The notes beneath the pieces are model-generated. The model did not search any database and had not been told where the DNA came from. It saw nothing but the letters and a program-made list of their open reading frames with translations. The position numbers and the translations under genes are program-made. DNA of 64,000 nt from Wuchereria bancrofti. Its lineage: Eukaryota; Nematoda; Chromadorea; Rhabditida; Onchocercidae. The DNA is taken from the NCBI GenBank assembly GCA_005281725.1, contig SSBO01000007.1:5678667-5742666 (forward strand). The letters are read 5' to 3'. This document shows, piece by piece, positions 13,936 through 27,404 of the stretch; the stretch's first letter is position 1, and the number at the start of each line of letters is the position of its first letter.

Positions 13936-14692
13936 CTACTTCAATTTTAAGTATTGATAATATTATCTTATTATGATCTACTTATTATTTTTAAGTAAGG
14001 AAAAAAATGCTTGTAACTTGGAACTTTGTTAAGTAAATTTTTCTGATGTCAAAATTATTAATTACTAATCGAATATTTGATTCACTAATTAATATCATAG
14101 GGATAAAGTGATATCGATTGATTTATTAATTGATTGATTAGCACTAGGATAAAACATAGTCAGTAAACTTTCCTAAAAATTAGCTTGGGTTTTATTTTTC
14201 TTTTTTTTTCTTTTTTAAGTTCGATTAATTTCATTGTTGAAAACAATTTTTATTATTAGATAGAGAATAGAAGCAAAAAAGAAAATGGTTTTTTTTTTGT
14301 TCTTGAATTTCAAATTTTTCTTCCGATTATTTTATAAAAAATAATAGGAAATCTTTCAGCTCGTCCATTCTTTTTGATATAATTCATAACTTGTTAAAAA
14401 AAGAAAGAAACAAACAAACAAGCAATAAACAAATTAATTCATTTGTAAATATTATTTCAGGGTATATTGTACTACCAACGAAGTTTCAGTTTTATTGGTT
14501 TTTAATAGAATAATCGATGTTTTATTTACTGATTTTCCAGCTAATTTAAAATTTTATTAATGTAAAAAAAAATTATTTTATCCTTCAGTCTTTTCCTTTT
14601 TTCATTTTGCTCCTAAATTAATAAGAAATTATTTTGAAAATTAAATAAACAGTATTGATAATAATTTAATTAAAAGTAAGTGAAATTTTTCT

Positions 14693-14780
14693 AATAATTT
14701 CAGAAATAAAAATGGAATAATTTTAATAATTCCAGAAATAAAAATGGAATAATTTCAATAATTTCAGAAATAAAATGATA
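14693..14780. repeat. 32-bp tandem repeat, about 2.6 copies
   Basis: The core TTTCAGAAATAAAAATGGAA recurs with a period of 32 bp, with CAGAAATAAA at 14701, 14733 and 14765. Copies differ by one or two bases (TTCCAG against TTTCAG). Confidence 0.85.
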
Positions 14781-16029
14781 AATCAATCATGCATTTTATT
14801 TATTAATTATTATTATCATTGTTATTTTTTGATAATAATTAAAATATAACTGATTATATAATTAACATTACAAGTCTTTATAGGAAGATAACAATATTTA
14901 AATCTAGCTTACTTACTTAACATATTTATCCAGTTATTTATATTAATATTACTGTGTACCGAAGATTGAAAAAAAGTTTAAATTATTTCAAATTAAAACT
15001 ATACTTACAAAAAGATGAACTTTCTGGGCCTATATTTTCACCTTATTTTTCCTGTTTAATTCATCCTTTTTTTAAATCAAACCAAATGAAATTAAATTTT
15101 TTTGCAAAGCTAAAAATGGACTAAAATTTGAACCAAAAGTTGGTTTGTAATAAATGGTGATAGATCCTGCATAACTGATAAACAATATCATTGTAAATTT
15201 GATAACTACCTCAAAATAAGGAACTTCAAAAAAAACAAAAAAGAATTATAGAAAAATTAAATTATGTTTAATAGGAATTGTTATAATTATACAAATGAGA
15301 AATATTGTTCATGTCATTTCTTTCATCGCCTTTTCTTTTTTTTTCTTTCTTTTATTGAAAATGGTAACTTTGAAATTTTAATTTTTTACAGAATTAGATA
15401 ACAAAATGAGAGAATTTTTACAATTGTAGAATCAAAAAATTATAATAATTTGTCTTTTTCGAATGAAATCTCATTAGCAGAAATATGATGAATTTACTTC
15501 TTTATGAGAAGTAGTTAAAACACAAAATCTCCAAACATAATTAATTTAGTGATCATTTATTAAATTCTTTTGTAGTAACAAGATTGATCACACTATTTAT
15601 CATCATTATCAGTTGGTTTTCTCTACAGTTTATGATAAATAATGCCTTCTCGTTAACGATAACATTGCCTTACTAATGTATTATCAGTAGTTTACAAAAA
15701 TATTATTACTAAAACAAAACAAAACAAATGACAAAGTTACCTCAATAACATTCCTCACACTCTTCTTTTTTTCCGTGATGTTGTAAAAAAAATTATCGAT
15801 CGTCTTAGAAATGAGATCTCATCAAATGTGATATTTTTCCTTTTTCAACAATTTTCACTATTTCATTTTTGTGTTATTTATTATTGGTTCTCCTTTTTTT
15901 ATTATAGAAAGAAACGAACTTCAAAAGAAAAAAAAAGTGAGAAAGAAGGAACAAAACTTATTCTTTCGCGGGTTAATTTAAAAGTTATCCCTTTGTTTAA
16001 TTTTTTTGTTCTCTTTCAAATTATTTAAT

Positions 16030-16530
16030 ATTTATTTGTTTATCTGTTGTATTATAAGTGTGAAAAATTTGAATGTAATTTTAAACAAAGTTTAAAGTTT
16101 TGTTTATTTCGAATTAATAAAGAAATTATGGAGGAAGAAAATGTTTGTACAGGAATTCACAGGACGAATTGATTCGTAAAGTTGTGAGAAATGAAAATTC
16201 TTAAATTTCGACAGAAAAGAATTCAAATTTTGATTTAAAAAAAATGTTTGATTTTTTTTCCGAGCAAATCGCCAAATTTTGCACATTTTTTGTTTCTTAG
16301 AAAATAATAAAAAATTTTAAATAGAAGAAAAAAATTCAATGAATCATTTGATTTGATCAAACAATTGCCAAACGGTATTTGGATGATTTCGAACATTCAT
16401 TCATCGTGGGAATCACTAATTCTTTCAAAAGCGAAATACTTTTGATAAGATTCAGAATCAATCAACTGACATTTCAGGAAAACTATTCTAAGTTTAAGAA
16501 GTAATTCAACAGATATCGGAAATGAATAAT
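16030..16530 (+). repeat. Long inverted repeat, left arm
   Basis: This segment matches the reverse complement of 21007-21478 over roughly 480-500 bp. The inner half is nearly identical: for example GATATCGGAAATGAATAAT at its right edge, and the stretch around CCAAACGGTATTTGGATGAT. The outer 150 bp is more diverged, with small indels. No coding frame is present in it. The two arms enclose 4476 bp. It could be a terminal inverted repeat of a degraded DNA element, a fold-back element, or two opposed copies of a short dispersed repeat. No target-site duplication or transposase was recognised. Confidence 0.9.
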
Positions 16531-19500
16531 ATCATCTAAATTAAATACATTAAAGGTATTTTCAGTGGAATAAAAGCTCTAATGTTGTATAATTATGAGG
16601 CAAATTTAGAAAATTTTGTGCTGATGTTCCAGCAATTGAAAAATTTAGATTGAGAAAATAAAAAGGTGAATTATTGTGAAAGGTAGTGAACTCAAATGTG
16701 AAATATTTGAGTAAATAAGAATAGATTTCATGAATATATGCGAAATATTTGAACAAACATAAAGGATATAATTCATTATCACTCTATTTTCCTTAGTTTA
16801 ATTTTTGGGGAATGATTTTAGATGATACTATTAAGATGCAAAATGCAATGTAATTATCATCTGCGTCAAATAATAATACAAATTATGTTGATTTGAAGTT
16901 TGTGCAATGAAAATAATTACAAGTAGTGAAATGATTGACATAGTAAAGTAGTGGATTGTAAGTTTGTGATTATATGAAAATTTTCTATAAGTAATCTCGG
17001 GACGAGTTTATTAATAAAATAATAAAAAATTTTAACAGTAAAAGTATACAAGACTATTACAATGTAATAATTAAAACATATGATAATTCTTTGAAGTCAA
17101 AAAATAATACGAATAGAAATCAACAATAAAAATCAACATTTCATTATCACAATTTTATGTCATAATTTAAGTTATGATAACATCAAAATAAAGTAATAAT
17201 ATGAGAAAGGAAATGTAAATATATCAGAGATGGGAGAAAAATACAATTGTATTTTCATTTGTTTAAGTAAGCGTACTAAACAGAAACAGGAAAATCCAAG
17301 AATTATTCTAATTCTTTTTCTTTTTTTTTATGTTTTACTTGCGATTTTTTGACTCTAATCACGATTTGAGAATAATTCTTTAAAGGATTTCTGATATATG
17401 AAATGTTTCAAAACAATCTAAAGTTGTATTATCGTTTTCGTACAGTAGAAAAGAAAGATAGAATGTTATCAGTGAATGATTTCATTGATGAAGACAAAAA
17501 CAAAAAAAAGACTGAAAAAAATTTTATTTTTAAAAATCTTTTCATAATTCTTTTTCTCTCTCTTTTTCCTTTTGTTTTGACCTATTTTGTACTTCTCCTA
17601 TGAAAATCTCGCATAATATTAACTTAAAAAGATCTCAAATATTTAATATCAGGTAGTGGAATTGAAAGACTATTTCCGTCTTAAAAATATATTAAAATAA
17701 GATTAACACAAAGTTACTTACTGTAACACAGTAATATATAAATACTTTAAATAGTTTGTACACTATAAGAAATGCTAATATTGAAAGATAGAAACATTAC
17801 GTAGAAATGTAAACTGATACAGTAAGGAAAAATTGCTTATTTCAATATAAAATCACATTTAAAACAGAAATTTAGTTTCAAGGACTTTCAAAAATATGCC
17901 TAATTAATCACTCTTTTGCTCAGCAATAATCTAAGAGTTATTATCTTGGAATATTATTATAGCAAATTTTAATATTCTATTTTTTTCTACTATAATCTGC
18001 AATAAGTTATTAGACTTCATAAAAAATACTTAATGAGTTATTGAAGAAATATAATTAATTAGAGATTATTAAGTCTTTTTATCTAGTATATATATTTTTT
18101 TTACTTAGTATATAAATAGAATGAAAAGAATTTCGTAACCATTTCTTCAAAATCATATTTGTCTGAATATGTTAATAGTAAATAAAAACTTCATAAAATC
18201 TCAAGAGCTATTAAATTTAATTGTTCAATTTCATTTTTTTTCAACGTGAAGTAACAAGGGAAATACTTTATACTCTTATTCGATTTGTAAATTACTTCAA
18301 TTTTCATAAAGCTAATCGAATAGTAAATAATAAAGAATGATAAGGATTAAGTGAATAAATGAGTTATTTATCAATAATAAATTACTTAATTGTCAATCAT
18401 TATTACTTCACTGATCTAAATATCGAGCAATTAATAATTAAATCAAACGAATTATTTTAAATAATTATAAGTGACTAAAGGCATATACAATCGTTTTCTT
18501 TTCATTATCGCAGTGATGCACTACTACCATTATTTTAGAGTAACATTTTAAATTAATCAGTTATGATTTGCGATAAAAAATTAACTGTTAGCATTGCTTC
18601 AATTAATTAGTTAATTATTATCTTAATTGTTTGTTACTATATTGAAAAATGCGCTTACATGAATCATTCTACCTTACAGTTTCATTCACATTATTCATTT
18701 CTAATTTGGATATTGCCACTGAAATGATAACTTCATATTACCAAAAACTAAGTACTGCTTTATTTATGTTTTGAAATATAACCAATCCTAGCATTTATCA
18801 TCGTTGACATCGTCACCGATATCTATCTCATCACAACATTCTAAATTTCTTATTGCTTAACTTTCAAAAAGCTTCTTCTTTTGGCATATGAAACTAAAAA
18901 AATTTTTTTTCTTTAATTTGTATAAGTATGAATTAAAATGTGGTTTTTAGAATAAATAAACAAACAAAAGAAGATAGAAAAAAAAAAGAAAACAAAATGA
19001 AATGAACAAAAATCTGCAAATTATTTAAAAAACAGAAAATAGAAGGAAAAAGGCGAGAGGAAGAGAAGACAAAAGATTAATAACGATAATAATAAATAAT
19101 AATAGCAATAATAATAATAAATAATAACAGTAGCAATAATAATATTGATAATAATGACAATAGCAATAATAATAGACAATAATAATGACCTAATATACTT
19201 ATTATTTTGCATAACAAATTATCAGAACGATACGATCATTTGACTCCATCATATAACTGTAAATGTGTTAAACACAAATTTTTTTAAACTTTGCAGTCGT
19301 CGAGAAAATAAAACGGAATTTCTGAAGGAGGAAAAAAAGAAGCTTTACTTCATGAAACTCCCAATATTTGCCAATTACTGGCAACTATTTTAATTATATT
19401 TCCAATCATATGAAATCATTCAAATTTTCGTCCCAAAATTTATACATATTTATTTTGACTTAAGTTAATATAAATTGTGCCAATAAATTATATTCAAATG

Positions 19501-20320
19501 TAAATTTGTTACTAATTTGAATAGTTTTATTAGTTGCATTTTGGAAATAAAAACAGAAATCGTAAAAAATCGTAGTCATTTCATCGTAATCATTTATAAT
19601 CACAAGAAAGCGTTCAGGATAAAAATGACAAATTATGAGAAAATAATTCCACATAATCAATTAAAATTTAACAAACAAAAAAACGAAAGTTAAAACGGTG
19701 TTTAATACTTTCCGATTAAAATATTCTCATTTTAGATAATTTAATTTAAAGTATTGCTTAATTTTTCACATTTTCAGATAATTCTCATACAATTATTTTC
19801 CTAAAATTACACTGATAAAATTAAATAGCTGGAATAAAAGTTGTGAAATGAAAAAGAATATAAGTATGGCGCCAATTTGTGGTGCAAAAATATGAAAAGC
19901 AAGAGAAATAAATTTGCTCTTTCTACCGGTTATTATTGACCCAACTTTTCCTGACTATTTTTAATTTGACAGATAATACTGATTTATTCCTTCTTAGACA
20001 GTAATTTTTCTTATTGATTGATTTTAAGTCTTAACATTAGCTAACGAAAATAATTGTTTATGTTTTCATTGTTATTTTATCGAAAATACAATTCATAAAA
20101 TTAGAATTCGATTATGTTACTGAATTTTAGGAATCAGACAGTATGTCTGATTAAATTTCTTGAATTATAATTTTTTAGCCTATTCTGTAAATAACTTTGT
20201 TATTTGAGAAATTCTTGATTGTCAAATTAATTAATGAAAATTTTAAATAATGACTAAATTTTAGATTTTTCAAAAAATTTTTCCTTTGCAAACAAACTTT
20301 TCTTCCTTTCATTTGCTTAG
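16531..20320. other. DNA between the inverted repeats, no supported gene up to 20320
   Basis: Strongly AT-rich. No exon pair with matching phases and no transposase-like frame was found. The open frames at 16562-16756, 17403-17603 and 19460-19660 are low-complexity. An AAT/ATA-rich microsatellite lies at 19079-19190. The first candidate exon of the neighbouring orphan gene begins at 20321. Confidence 0.55.
19079..19190. repeat. Imperfect AAT/ATA microsatellite
   Basis: Interrupted AAT and ATA triplets with GATAAT and GCAATAAT variants over about 110 bp. Confidence 0.85.
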
Positions 20321-22873
20321 GCTATTATTATTCATTGAAATGTTGCAAGAAAAAGAAGAACGAAAAGTGGATGACGCTATCCATGACCTTCATGTATTGT
20401 ATATGAAGTACGGTAATTGCAAACTTTTATCAGCTGAAAATTTCGAGTTTCCAAGTATTCAAATATTTGCATTAAAAAAAAGAATAAAATAAAATTTTGC
20501 GAATAAAATTGTAAGAATTTCAAAAAAAAATCTTAATCTTTTTGTATTAAAGCCATCTCAAGTTTCACAATTAAAAAATAATTTAACTTTTTTTTTTCAT
20601 TTTAATTTATCGCTAAAGAAATTGAATTGAATTCGTTATTTGAATTTGTGTTGATAATTAATAGTAGTTAAAAAGTCGAAAAGTTGTTTAAACTTGCCAG
20701 TCATAATTGGAATAGAATTGATGAACTATAAAATTATGCCAGCTAATTATTTTGGATCTTTGACGATTGTAACAACTACGTTATATATATATTTCATACA
20801 AAAAGAATTCTTAATTTCAACAACTGTTCAAAAATATGTAATTATAATTTCATAATTTTTGCTGATAGAGCTCTTTCTTGCAAGTTTTATATATTTATTA
20901 AGTCTTTTGTGCAAAGAAATGAGTAAGATTAGTACCTTCCTCTCTTTTCAATCTTTTCAATCTGAATTTTTGTTCGATTGTTGAGGTATCAGAACAATTC
21001 GATTTCATTATTCATTTCCGATATCTGTTGAATTACTTCTTAAACTTAGAATAGTTTTCCTGAAATGTCAGTTGATTGATTCTGAATCTTATCAAAAGTA
21101 TTTCGCTTTTGAAAGAATTAGTGATTCCCACGATGAATGAATGTTCGAAATCATCCAAATACCGTTTGGCAATTGTTTGATCAAATCAAATGATTCATTG
21201 AATTTTTGTCTCTTTTTTTCTTCCATTTAAAATTTTTTATTATTTTCCAAGAAACAAAAAATGTGCAAAATTTGGCGATTTGCTCGAAAAAAAAAATCAA
21301 ACATTTTTTTTAAATCAAAATTAGAATTCTTTTCTGTCGAAATTTAAGAATCTTCATTTCTCACAAGTGAATTCGTCCTGTGAATTTGTGTATTAATTCG
21401 AAACGAACAAACCTTTTAAACTTCGTTCAAAATCACATACAAAATTTTTCCAGTTATCATCAATAGATAAACAAATTTTAAATGAAATGATTTGAAAAAC
21501 AGAATAGATAGACCTTCCGACTTTTTGTTATTATTTTTAAATTTCATTTATTTTCTCCATAAAAAAATATTGAAGATATTTTTCATTGGATGATCCATGG
21601 CAACCATTATTAAATCGTACAAATCAACGAACTCAGTTACTTCAACGTATGGCAACTGCTGTTGATGAAATTTTGAATGCTGACAAAAGGCCAAATTGGT
21701 TACATCCAGCAATGTTTCATGGGCCATTAACATCAGCAATTTGTTCTGTGAGTTAATTTGAATTTTTGAAATGATTAAATTTTTTTTACCAATAATTAGA
21801 ATAAAAATTAAAAAAGGTTTCCAGAAATATTTCAAGGAAAATCATTCAGTGAATTCTTTAATTCTACAAGGAGGAAATGTTAAAACTGAGAAAAACTTTT
21901 TTTTTCCACTTTTTTTTTAAACTAAAGAAGAAGGAAAATTTTTGCTTTTTTATAATTTACTCACCAAGTAATCTTAGCTTTTTTTATAATTTATTGAAAC
22001 AAATCTTTTTATTTTACTCCTTTTTTTTGTTTAATTTTTTCTTTTCTTTAGTTACCACCAATTCCTGACAACAATGCGATATTAATGCCACCAACAGTTG
22101 ATCCACGTGAAGTGTATTGGTCAAAATTTAGCATTTGCAATCATTCGCGACCTTTGGAAGAGAAACCATTTATCGTTTCATTACAGTATTATTCACCATA
22201 TTCATTACAAAAGTTATCAAATAATCTTAACCTGTCTACTTCTCCTTTAATCAGTGATTCATTAACAATTTCTGCCAAAAAGAACGCTTTACCACGTGTA
22301 GGCGCTCTACCGAATGACAAATTCCGTGATGCGTAAGTTTTCACTTAATTTATAATATTCCAAAGTATAACACTTATATATTTATAGACCTATATCACTT
22401 TCATATTATATTTATATCAAAATTACAATAGTTAATTCCATCAAATGATAAAAAAGATATATGCCTTTATTTACATCATCTTTCTAAGTATCGGGAATTG
22501 AAGCAATTTAAAAAATTTTTCAATATTTGTATTTATTTATAAATTTTAGTTAACAACATATTTGTATTTATAAATTTTTTTTAGTTGTACATCATACAAC
22601 TTTTTTACACTAACAAAACTTACAAAATACGTATGCATATTCATTAATATTAGTATATTAGGACAAAAATAATTTGAAAAAAAAGTTTGTGCATGCAATA
22701 TTTCATTACTATTTTTAATTAAATTCCTTTATTTTAGGAAGCAAATTGAAATTGAACTTTTTGTTGGAAAAATTTTACGCGTACGTGGTTTACAGTTTAA
22801 TCGTACCAATGATGAAAGCAAACCAAAAAAATACCTTTATCAATTACCTTCAACTAATCCAATTTATGAATGA
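20321..22873 (+). CDS. Unrecognised protein, 3' exons of an orphan gene (5' end not found)
   Basis: I do not recognise this family. Three exons join with consistent phases and end in TGA: 21576-21747, 22052-22332 and 22738-22873. A fourth, 20321-20407, fits upstream if the donor AA|GTACGG is used; the better-looking donor five bases later would break the frame. The joined product is about 225 residues without its N-terminus. Seen: LLLFIEMLQEKEERKVDDAI near the start, SLDDPWQPLLNRTNQRTQLL and RPNWLHPAMFHGPLTSAICS in the second exon, PPTVDPREVYWSKFSICNHS in the third, and VGKILRVRGLQFNRTNDESK in the last. Sequons (NRT, NHS) and the hydrophobic start of the first exon would suit a secreted protein, but that is inference. 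No repeats or catalytic motif are visible. The inferred first intron (20408-21575) contains the right arm of the inverted repeat. A shorter model could start at the Met codon at 21649. Confidence 0.65.
21007..21478 (-). repeat. Long inverted repeat, right arm
   Basis: The reverse-complement partner of 16030-16530. The shared inner edge reads ATTATTCATTTCCGATATCT here, and the similarity fades outward near the GATAAACAAATTTT motif at about 21466-21479. It lies inside the inferred intron of the orphan gene, between the exons at 20321 and 21576. Confidence 0.9.
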
Positions 22874-24663
22874 TATGATTATAATAAAAGAAAAAAAATA
22901 TATCTTACAATTTTCTTTGCTTTTTTTTATCATTTGCATAATTTCATATGTATATGTGCATATACGTTCATTCATTACTGTTGTACACTTATCATTTGGT
23001 GATAATTCACCTTTTTTTTGAATATGTACTCTCAGTTGATAGTAACATCAATGATATTTCATAATTTTTGAAAAATTTTTTCTTTTCACAATTGCTTCAA
23101 AATTATTCATTTACTGTTGAATTGATCAAAAATTCTTTGATGAAATGTATTTTTGAAAAAAAGGAAATCGTTCAAATCAAACATTGCTTTTTTTGCAACC
23201 TATTTTTTCGTATAATTTTTGGCGTTTTTTATAATGAAGATGAAATTTTAATTCCAAAGCATACTTTTTAAGTTTATTACAAAAGTTACAGATCTGATAA
23301 GAATTGTACAATTTTTTTATAGTCAAAATTTATGATGCAAAATTAAAAAAAAATGTTGTTACTATAGCAGTATAGCATTACTTCCCTTCTCTTTTTCGTT
23401 TGTGTATTTTACTTTGTAAATAGTTTCTTGTAATTTAGTTGTATTTTCTCATAGACCATTGCATCATTGTTACTGAGATTGGTAACTATTTCTTGAATAT
23501 AAACTATCAGTGATATATCAATCAGTGACATTTGCCATTACTGATAATAGATATTTGTTCTTTACGTAATACTCAATATTATTATTTTTTGAGTATGTAC
23601 TCTCAGGATACATTAATAGAAAATTATTAGTATTGATAATATTTTTCATCATTATAGGTCTCAATATTTCAAATATTATATTTCATTACTCTTCATGAGT
23701 TATTGTTCGTTGATTTGAAAAGGTAAATTTCATGAAAAAAATTCATCAAAATATTTTGATTTAAAAATAAATTTGAAAATAATTCATATATTTTCTCTAT
23801 GCATATCACATCACTTCTCATTAAAGCACAATCTTTTCAAATTTCATTCAGAAATATTACCTAAATTGTATAAAGAATAATTTTTTTCAATTAAAATTGC
23901 TTATCCTAATTTTTTCTTCCATATGAAAATTAGATTCGAGTTAATTTCTCATAATTTAAATGTAAATTAATACATCCGTCAAAGTTCTAAAATTCAGAGA
24001 CTACGTATCAGTCTATGCAAATATCGTCAAATGCTTACTTTTTATATGAAACGACAACAAAATAGTGAGTATAAGACGAATAAAAGACGAAAAATCTTAA
24101 TTGTGTTTTTAATTTATTTGTTTTTCTGCTACAAAATAAAAAATGACCAAACGATAAAAAGGATCTTAAATTTTAAAAAATGCAGTATCATAGGTGGTGC
24201 AATTCCTTCATATTAATTGTTTCTTTTTTTTTTATATGATGTCAACATTATTGGTCGAATTTAAATAAAATAAAAATTGATTGCATTAAGAAAATAAGAA
24301 GTGTGTAAGAAAAATTTTGAAATTCTCAAATTCGAAGTGCAAAACAACGCTATAATTTCAAACACAAAATCTATATATATCAAGTGAATAATTTATTAAT
24401 TAAATTAGAAAAATGCTAATATTTATTTGCAAATGCGTAGCGATGAATATGAAAAGTGAAAGAAATAGAAAGTACAAATATTTTGAGAGTGAATTACAAA
24501 ATTTACTAATTATTATTAAGTTTAAATAATTTTTTATAATACGATCAATACATGATAATACAATAATAATTTATTAGTAAACTAAGTAACTATTAGGATA
24601 AAAATAATTGTTTCATAATATTGATGAAAAAAAATAAAAAAATAATAAAATAAAATTTTAACA
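22874..24663. other. Intergenic DNA between convergent genes
   Basis: The orphan gene (+) and the FLP-like gene (-) converge here, so both 3' UTRs should lie in this stretch. TATAATAAAA near 22880-22890 may be a polyadenylation signal for the former. Open frames at 23068-23271 and 24031-24216 are low-complexity with no splice support. Confidence 0.55.
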
Positions 24664-25891
24664 TTATTCCAAGTCGATTGGAGTAAGCAATGCAGATGCT
24701 ATCAGATGTCGATCATTGTACTTTTCATTAGCTCTGCCAAATCGTAGAAAATCTTGCTTAAAAAAGTGAAAGAAAAAAGAAATGATTGTTAACGAATAGT
24801 AAATTTTAAAAAAAATAACATAGAATTGTTTTCAAAATAAATTTCAAAAAAGGTCATCTTTTTAAAACACAGATAATAAATTAATTAATCAAAATATAAG
24901 AAAACTGGTTTCTTTTTTATATCTTTAATTTAATTAATAAATTTTTTTTAGAATATTCATTTCTCCGATAAAACATAAATTGTTTATATTTATGGCAAAT
25001 TCTATGTTATCAGTTAGATAATAACTAATACGGAAAATAAACGAAATAAGTTAGTAAGTATATAAATAAATGAATAAAGAAATAAACAAGCAAATATGCA
25101 ACAAACAAATCTGTATATAGTTATTTGATATTAATTGTTTGTAAATTGAAGAATTCGGAATTAATTTAATTCCAGAATTTAGAAAATAAACAATGAATTT
25201 TTCATAATTGAAGGAAAATTAACAACAATTAATACTTCAATTTGTTCCATTAGATCAAAGTTACAAGAAAATCAAATTTTGTTTCAATAATAAAGTTTCT
25301 GTTCGAATCTGTCTTTACCATATATTTTAGCAATTCAAATTCAGCCAAATTTTAACACATTAGCAAATAAGAGAATTGCTTTTGTCCAGTAATTAATCAC
25401 CTTACTTGTTATATCAGTAATTTTTACCAGTCTATAATTCAAATAAGAGATAAATTTCAAATTCATATAAAAATAACTCACTCTGCCTGTGTTAGCTCGA
25501 ATGATGTTCTCCAGTGCAGCTTTACGTGAACGAAACATCGCACCGCGTAATGTCATTGATGTTGTAATCATCAAGAAAAAAACTTAAAATTTTAGAAAAG
25601 TAAAACAGTTTATCAGAATAATAAACTGGAAATTACATTTGACATATAGTAAAAATGATAGTCTACAAATTAAAAAATTTCACTATATAACTCTAACATA
25701 ATGCATCGTAAAAATCTAATTAAAATTTTAAAATGTAATTCATTTACTGGTATTTATACTAAAGTTAGATAATCTTATCTATCACTGATTTAAATTTAAT
25801 TACGTAAGATACTATTAACACTCATTTACATCTATTTTTCCCAGTTTTTTAAAAAAAAAAACTTACGAATGAATGAAAGCGAAGATTTCAT
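24664..25891 (-). CDS. Putative FMRFamide-like neuropeptide precursor (single FLRFG copy)
   Basis: Three minus-strand exons, 25867-25891, 25482-25582 and 24664-24756, join with consistent phases (1, then 0) into a complete 72-aa protein. Seen: residues 1-22 are a signal peptide (MKSSLSFILFFLMITTSM, then TLRG). A basic stretch FRSRK follows at 25-29, then AALENIIRANTGR. Residues 43-50 read QDFLRFGR: an RF motif, the amidation glycine and a basic cleavage site. The tail is acidic and ends TPIDLE. Known: FLP precursors are processed at basic residues and C-terminally amidated to RF-NH2, then act on GPCRs. Inferred product: QDFLRF-amide, or a longer form starting after RSRK. An acceptor (CATTTTAG) two bases before the ATG suggests spliced-leader trans-splicing. 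I could not assign it to a numbered flp family. A single FLRFG could be chance in another small secreted protein, though its position and flanking basic residues argue otherwise. Confidence 0.75.
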
Positions 25892-25900
25892 AGCTAAAAT
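25892..25900 (-). promoter_or_regulatory. Likely trans-splice acceptor of the FLP-like gene
   Basis: On the minus strand the sequence reads CATTTTAG followed by CT and the ATG. No upstream exon is apparent, so this looks like a spliced-leader acceptor that leaves only two bases of 5' UTR. The choice of start codon follows from this. Confidence 0.45.
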
Positions 25901-27356
25901 GAAAATGAAATGAACAGAAAATATTAAGTACAGGAAAAGATGCCTTTATATATGATTCAAATTTCTAATAAATTTTGCCAATAAATTCCAATCTTCCTTT
26001 ATTAACTAACTTAATTTTTCAATAAATTATTCAAATTGTTCACATATTTCAGGTATTATTAGAAATTTGATAATTTATATGGGAGAAAATGTGATGTATT
26101 AAAATATTACATCAGTTGCACTTTTTGAAAAAGCAAAAATAAAGAAAGAAAGAATAATCACATTTTTTGCTTTTTGCATAAGACAAAATTATAGAATAAT
26201 CTGATATTATCATTTTTAATCATTTCGTTTAATGTTAATATATAAATGAAAAAGAAAACTAAAAAATATTATCACTTATGCAACTCTCTGACTCAAAAAA
26301 AATTGATTAATTAATAGTTCCAAATTATCAAAAAAGAAGTAACAGAGAATTGCACGAAAATGATTGCAAATTTCATTGATTTTGATTTTGTAAATTTAAA
26401 ATGATAATTCAGATATTTGCTACAATTGTAACAAATGTGCCATGAATCTATAAAGAACTGTTGCAGTCTAAACAAAAACACCAATAAAAGGCTAATAATT
26501 GATTCCATGTTTGAATGATTTCATGCTATTCATCATTAATTAAGCATAATATGTTGAAATTATGATATATAAATATATATAGGAGGTAAAAAAGATAGAA
26601 AATGGATGATTCATTATCAGTTTAGATAAATAATAATTAATATGCAGAAATATGCATTATGCATTTTTGATACAATCACAACTTTATACTTTAAAAAAAA
26701 AAAAAAAAAAATGAAAAAACAACTGAATCTTTATGAGAATTTGTTAATATTAAACTCTTATATTCTGCAAATACAACAAAAAAGAAAAAAAAAAATCATT
26801 TAAATTTTATGCATTCTCATTTCTCACTTGGAAGAATATCAAATATTTCATTTCTCTTTCTCTTTCTCTCTCTCTCTCCATATACATATATAATTATACA
26901 TTGTCCTACTTGCCTATTTTATTCTGCTCTACCTTAATAATTCTATTAAAACAGCACGAGAGAATTGGACAAAAAAGTGGAGAGTGGAGGTAAAAATAAA
27001 GTTATTATAATTCCCTTTTAATTTAATTTATTTTTTTAAGAAATCAAAACAATAAAAAAAAGAAGAAAAGCACTTTTCAGATAAACAAAAAATTTGTTTT
27101 TGTTTCGTTTTTTTTATGCATCATAAAATTAATTAATAGTGTATTATTATAATAATTTTTCTAAATTGCTATTATTTTGAATTTAATACGAAAAAATATG
27201 TACATAAAATAAATTCAAACCATTTTTTTATTATTTCATCGTTCCTTTTTTCCTTCCTTTCCCTTCTTCTCTTTCATCCTCTCTCTTTACCTTTTTTGCT
27301 TTATCTTTTTCTCTTTCACTGTTTTATACAGTGTAACGTAATATACATGCACACAT

Positions 27357-27404
27357 ACATACACACACACACACACACACAGACACACACAGACACACAC
27401 ACAC
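27357..27404. repeat. CA microsatellite
   Basis: ACACAC repeats interrupted by AGACACAC units, about 48 bp. Confidence 0.9.

Larger units (their letters stand above)
13830..16029. other. Downstream flank of the RGM gene, no supported gene
   Basis: AT-rich DNA containing the CT-rich tract at 13880-13935 and the 32-bp tandem repeat at 14693-14780. The single open frame near 15828-16028 is hydrophobic and lysine-rich noise with no splice-site support. The 3' UTR of the RGM gene must lie in the first part; I did not find a convincing polyadenylation signal. Confidence 0.6.
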
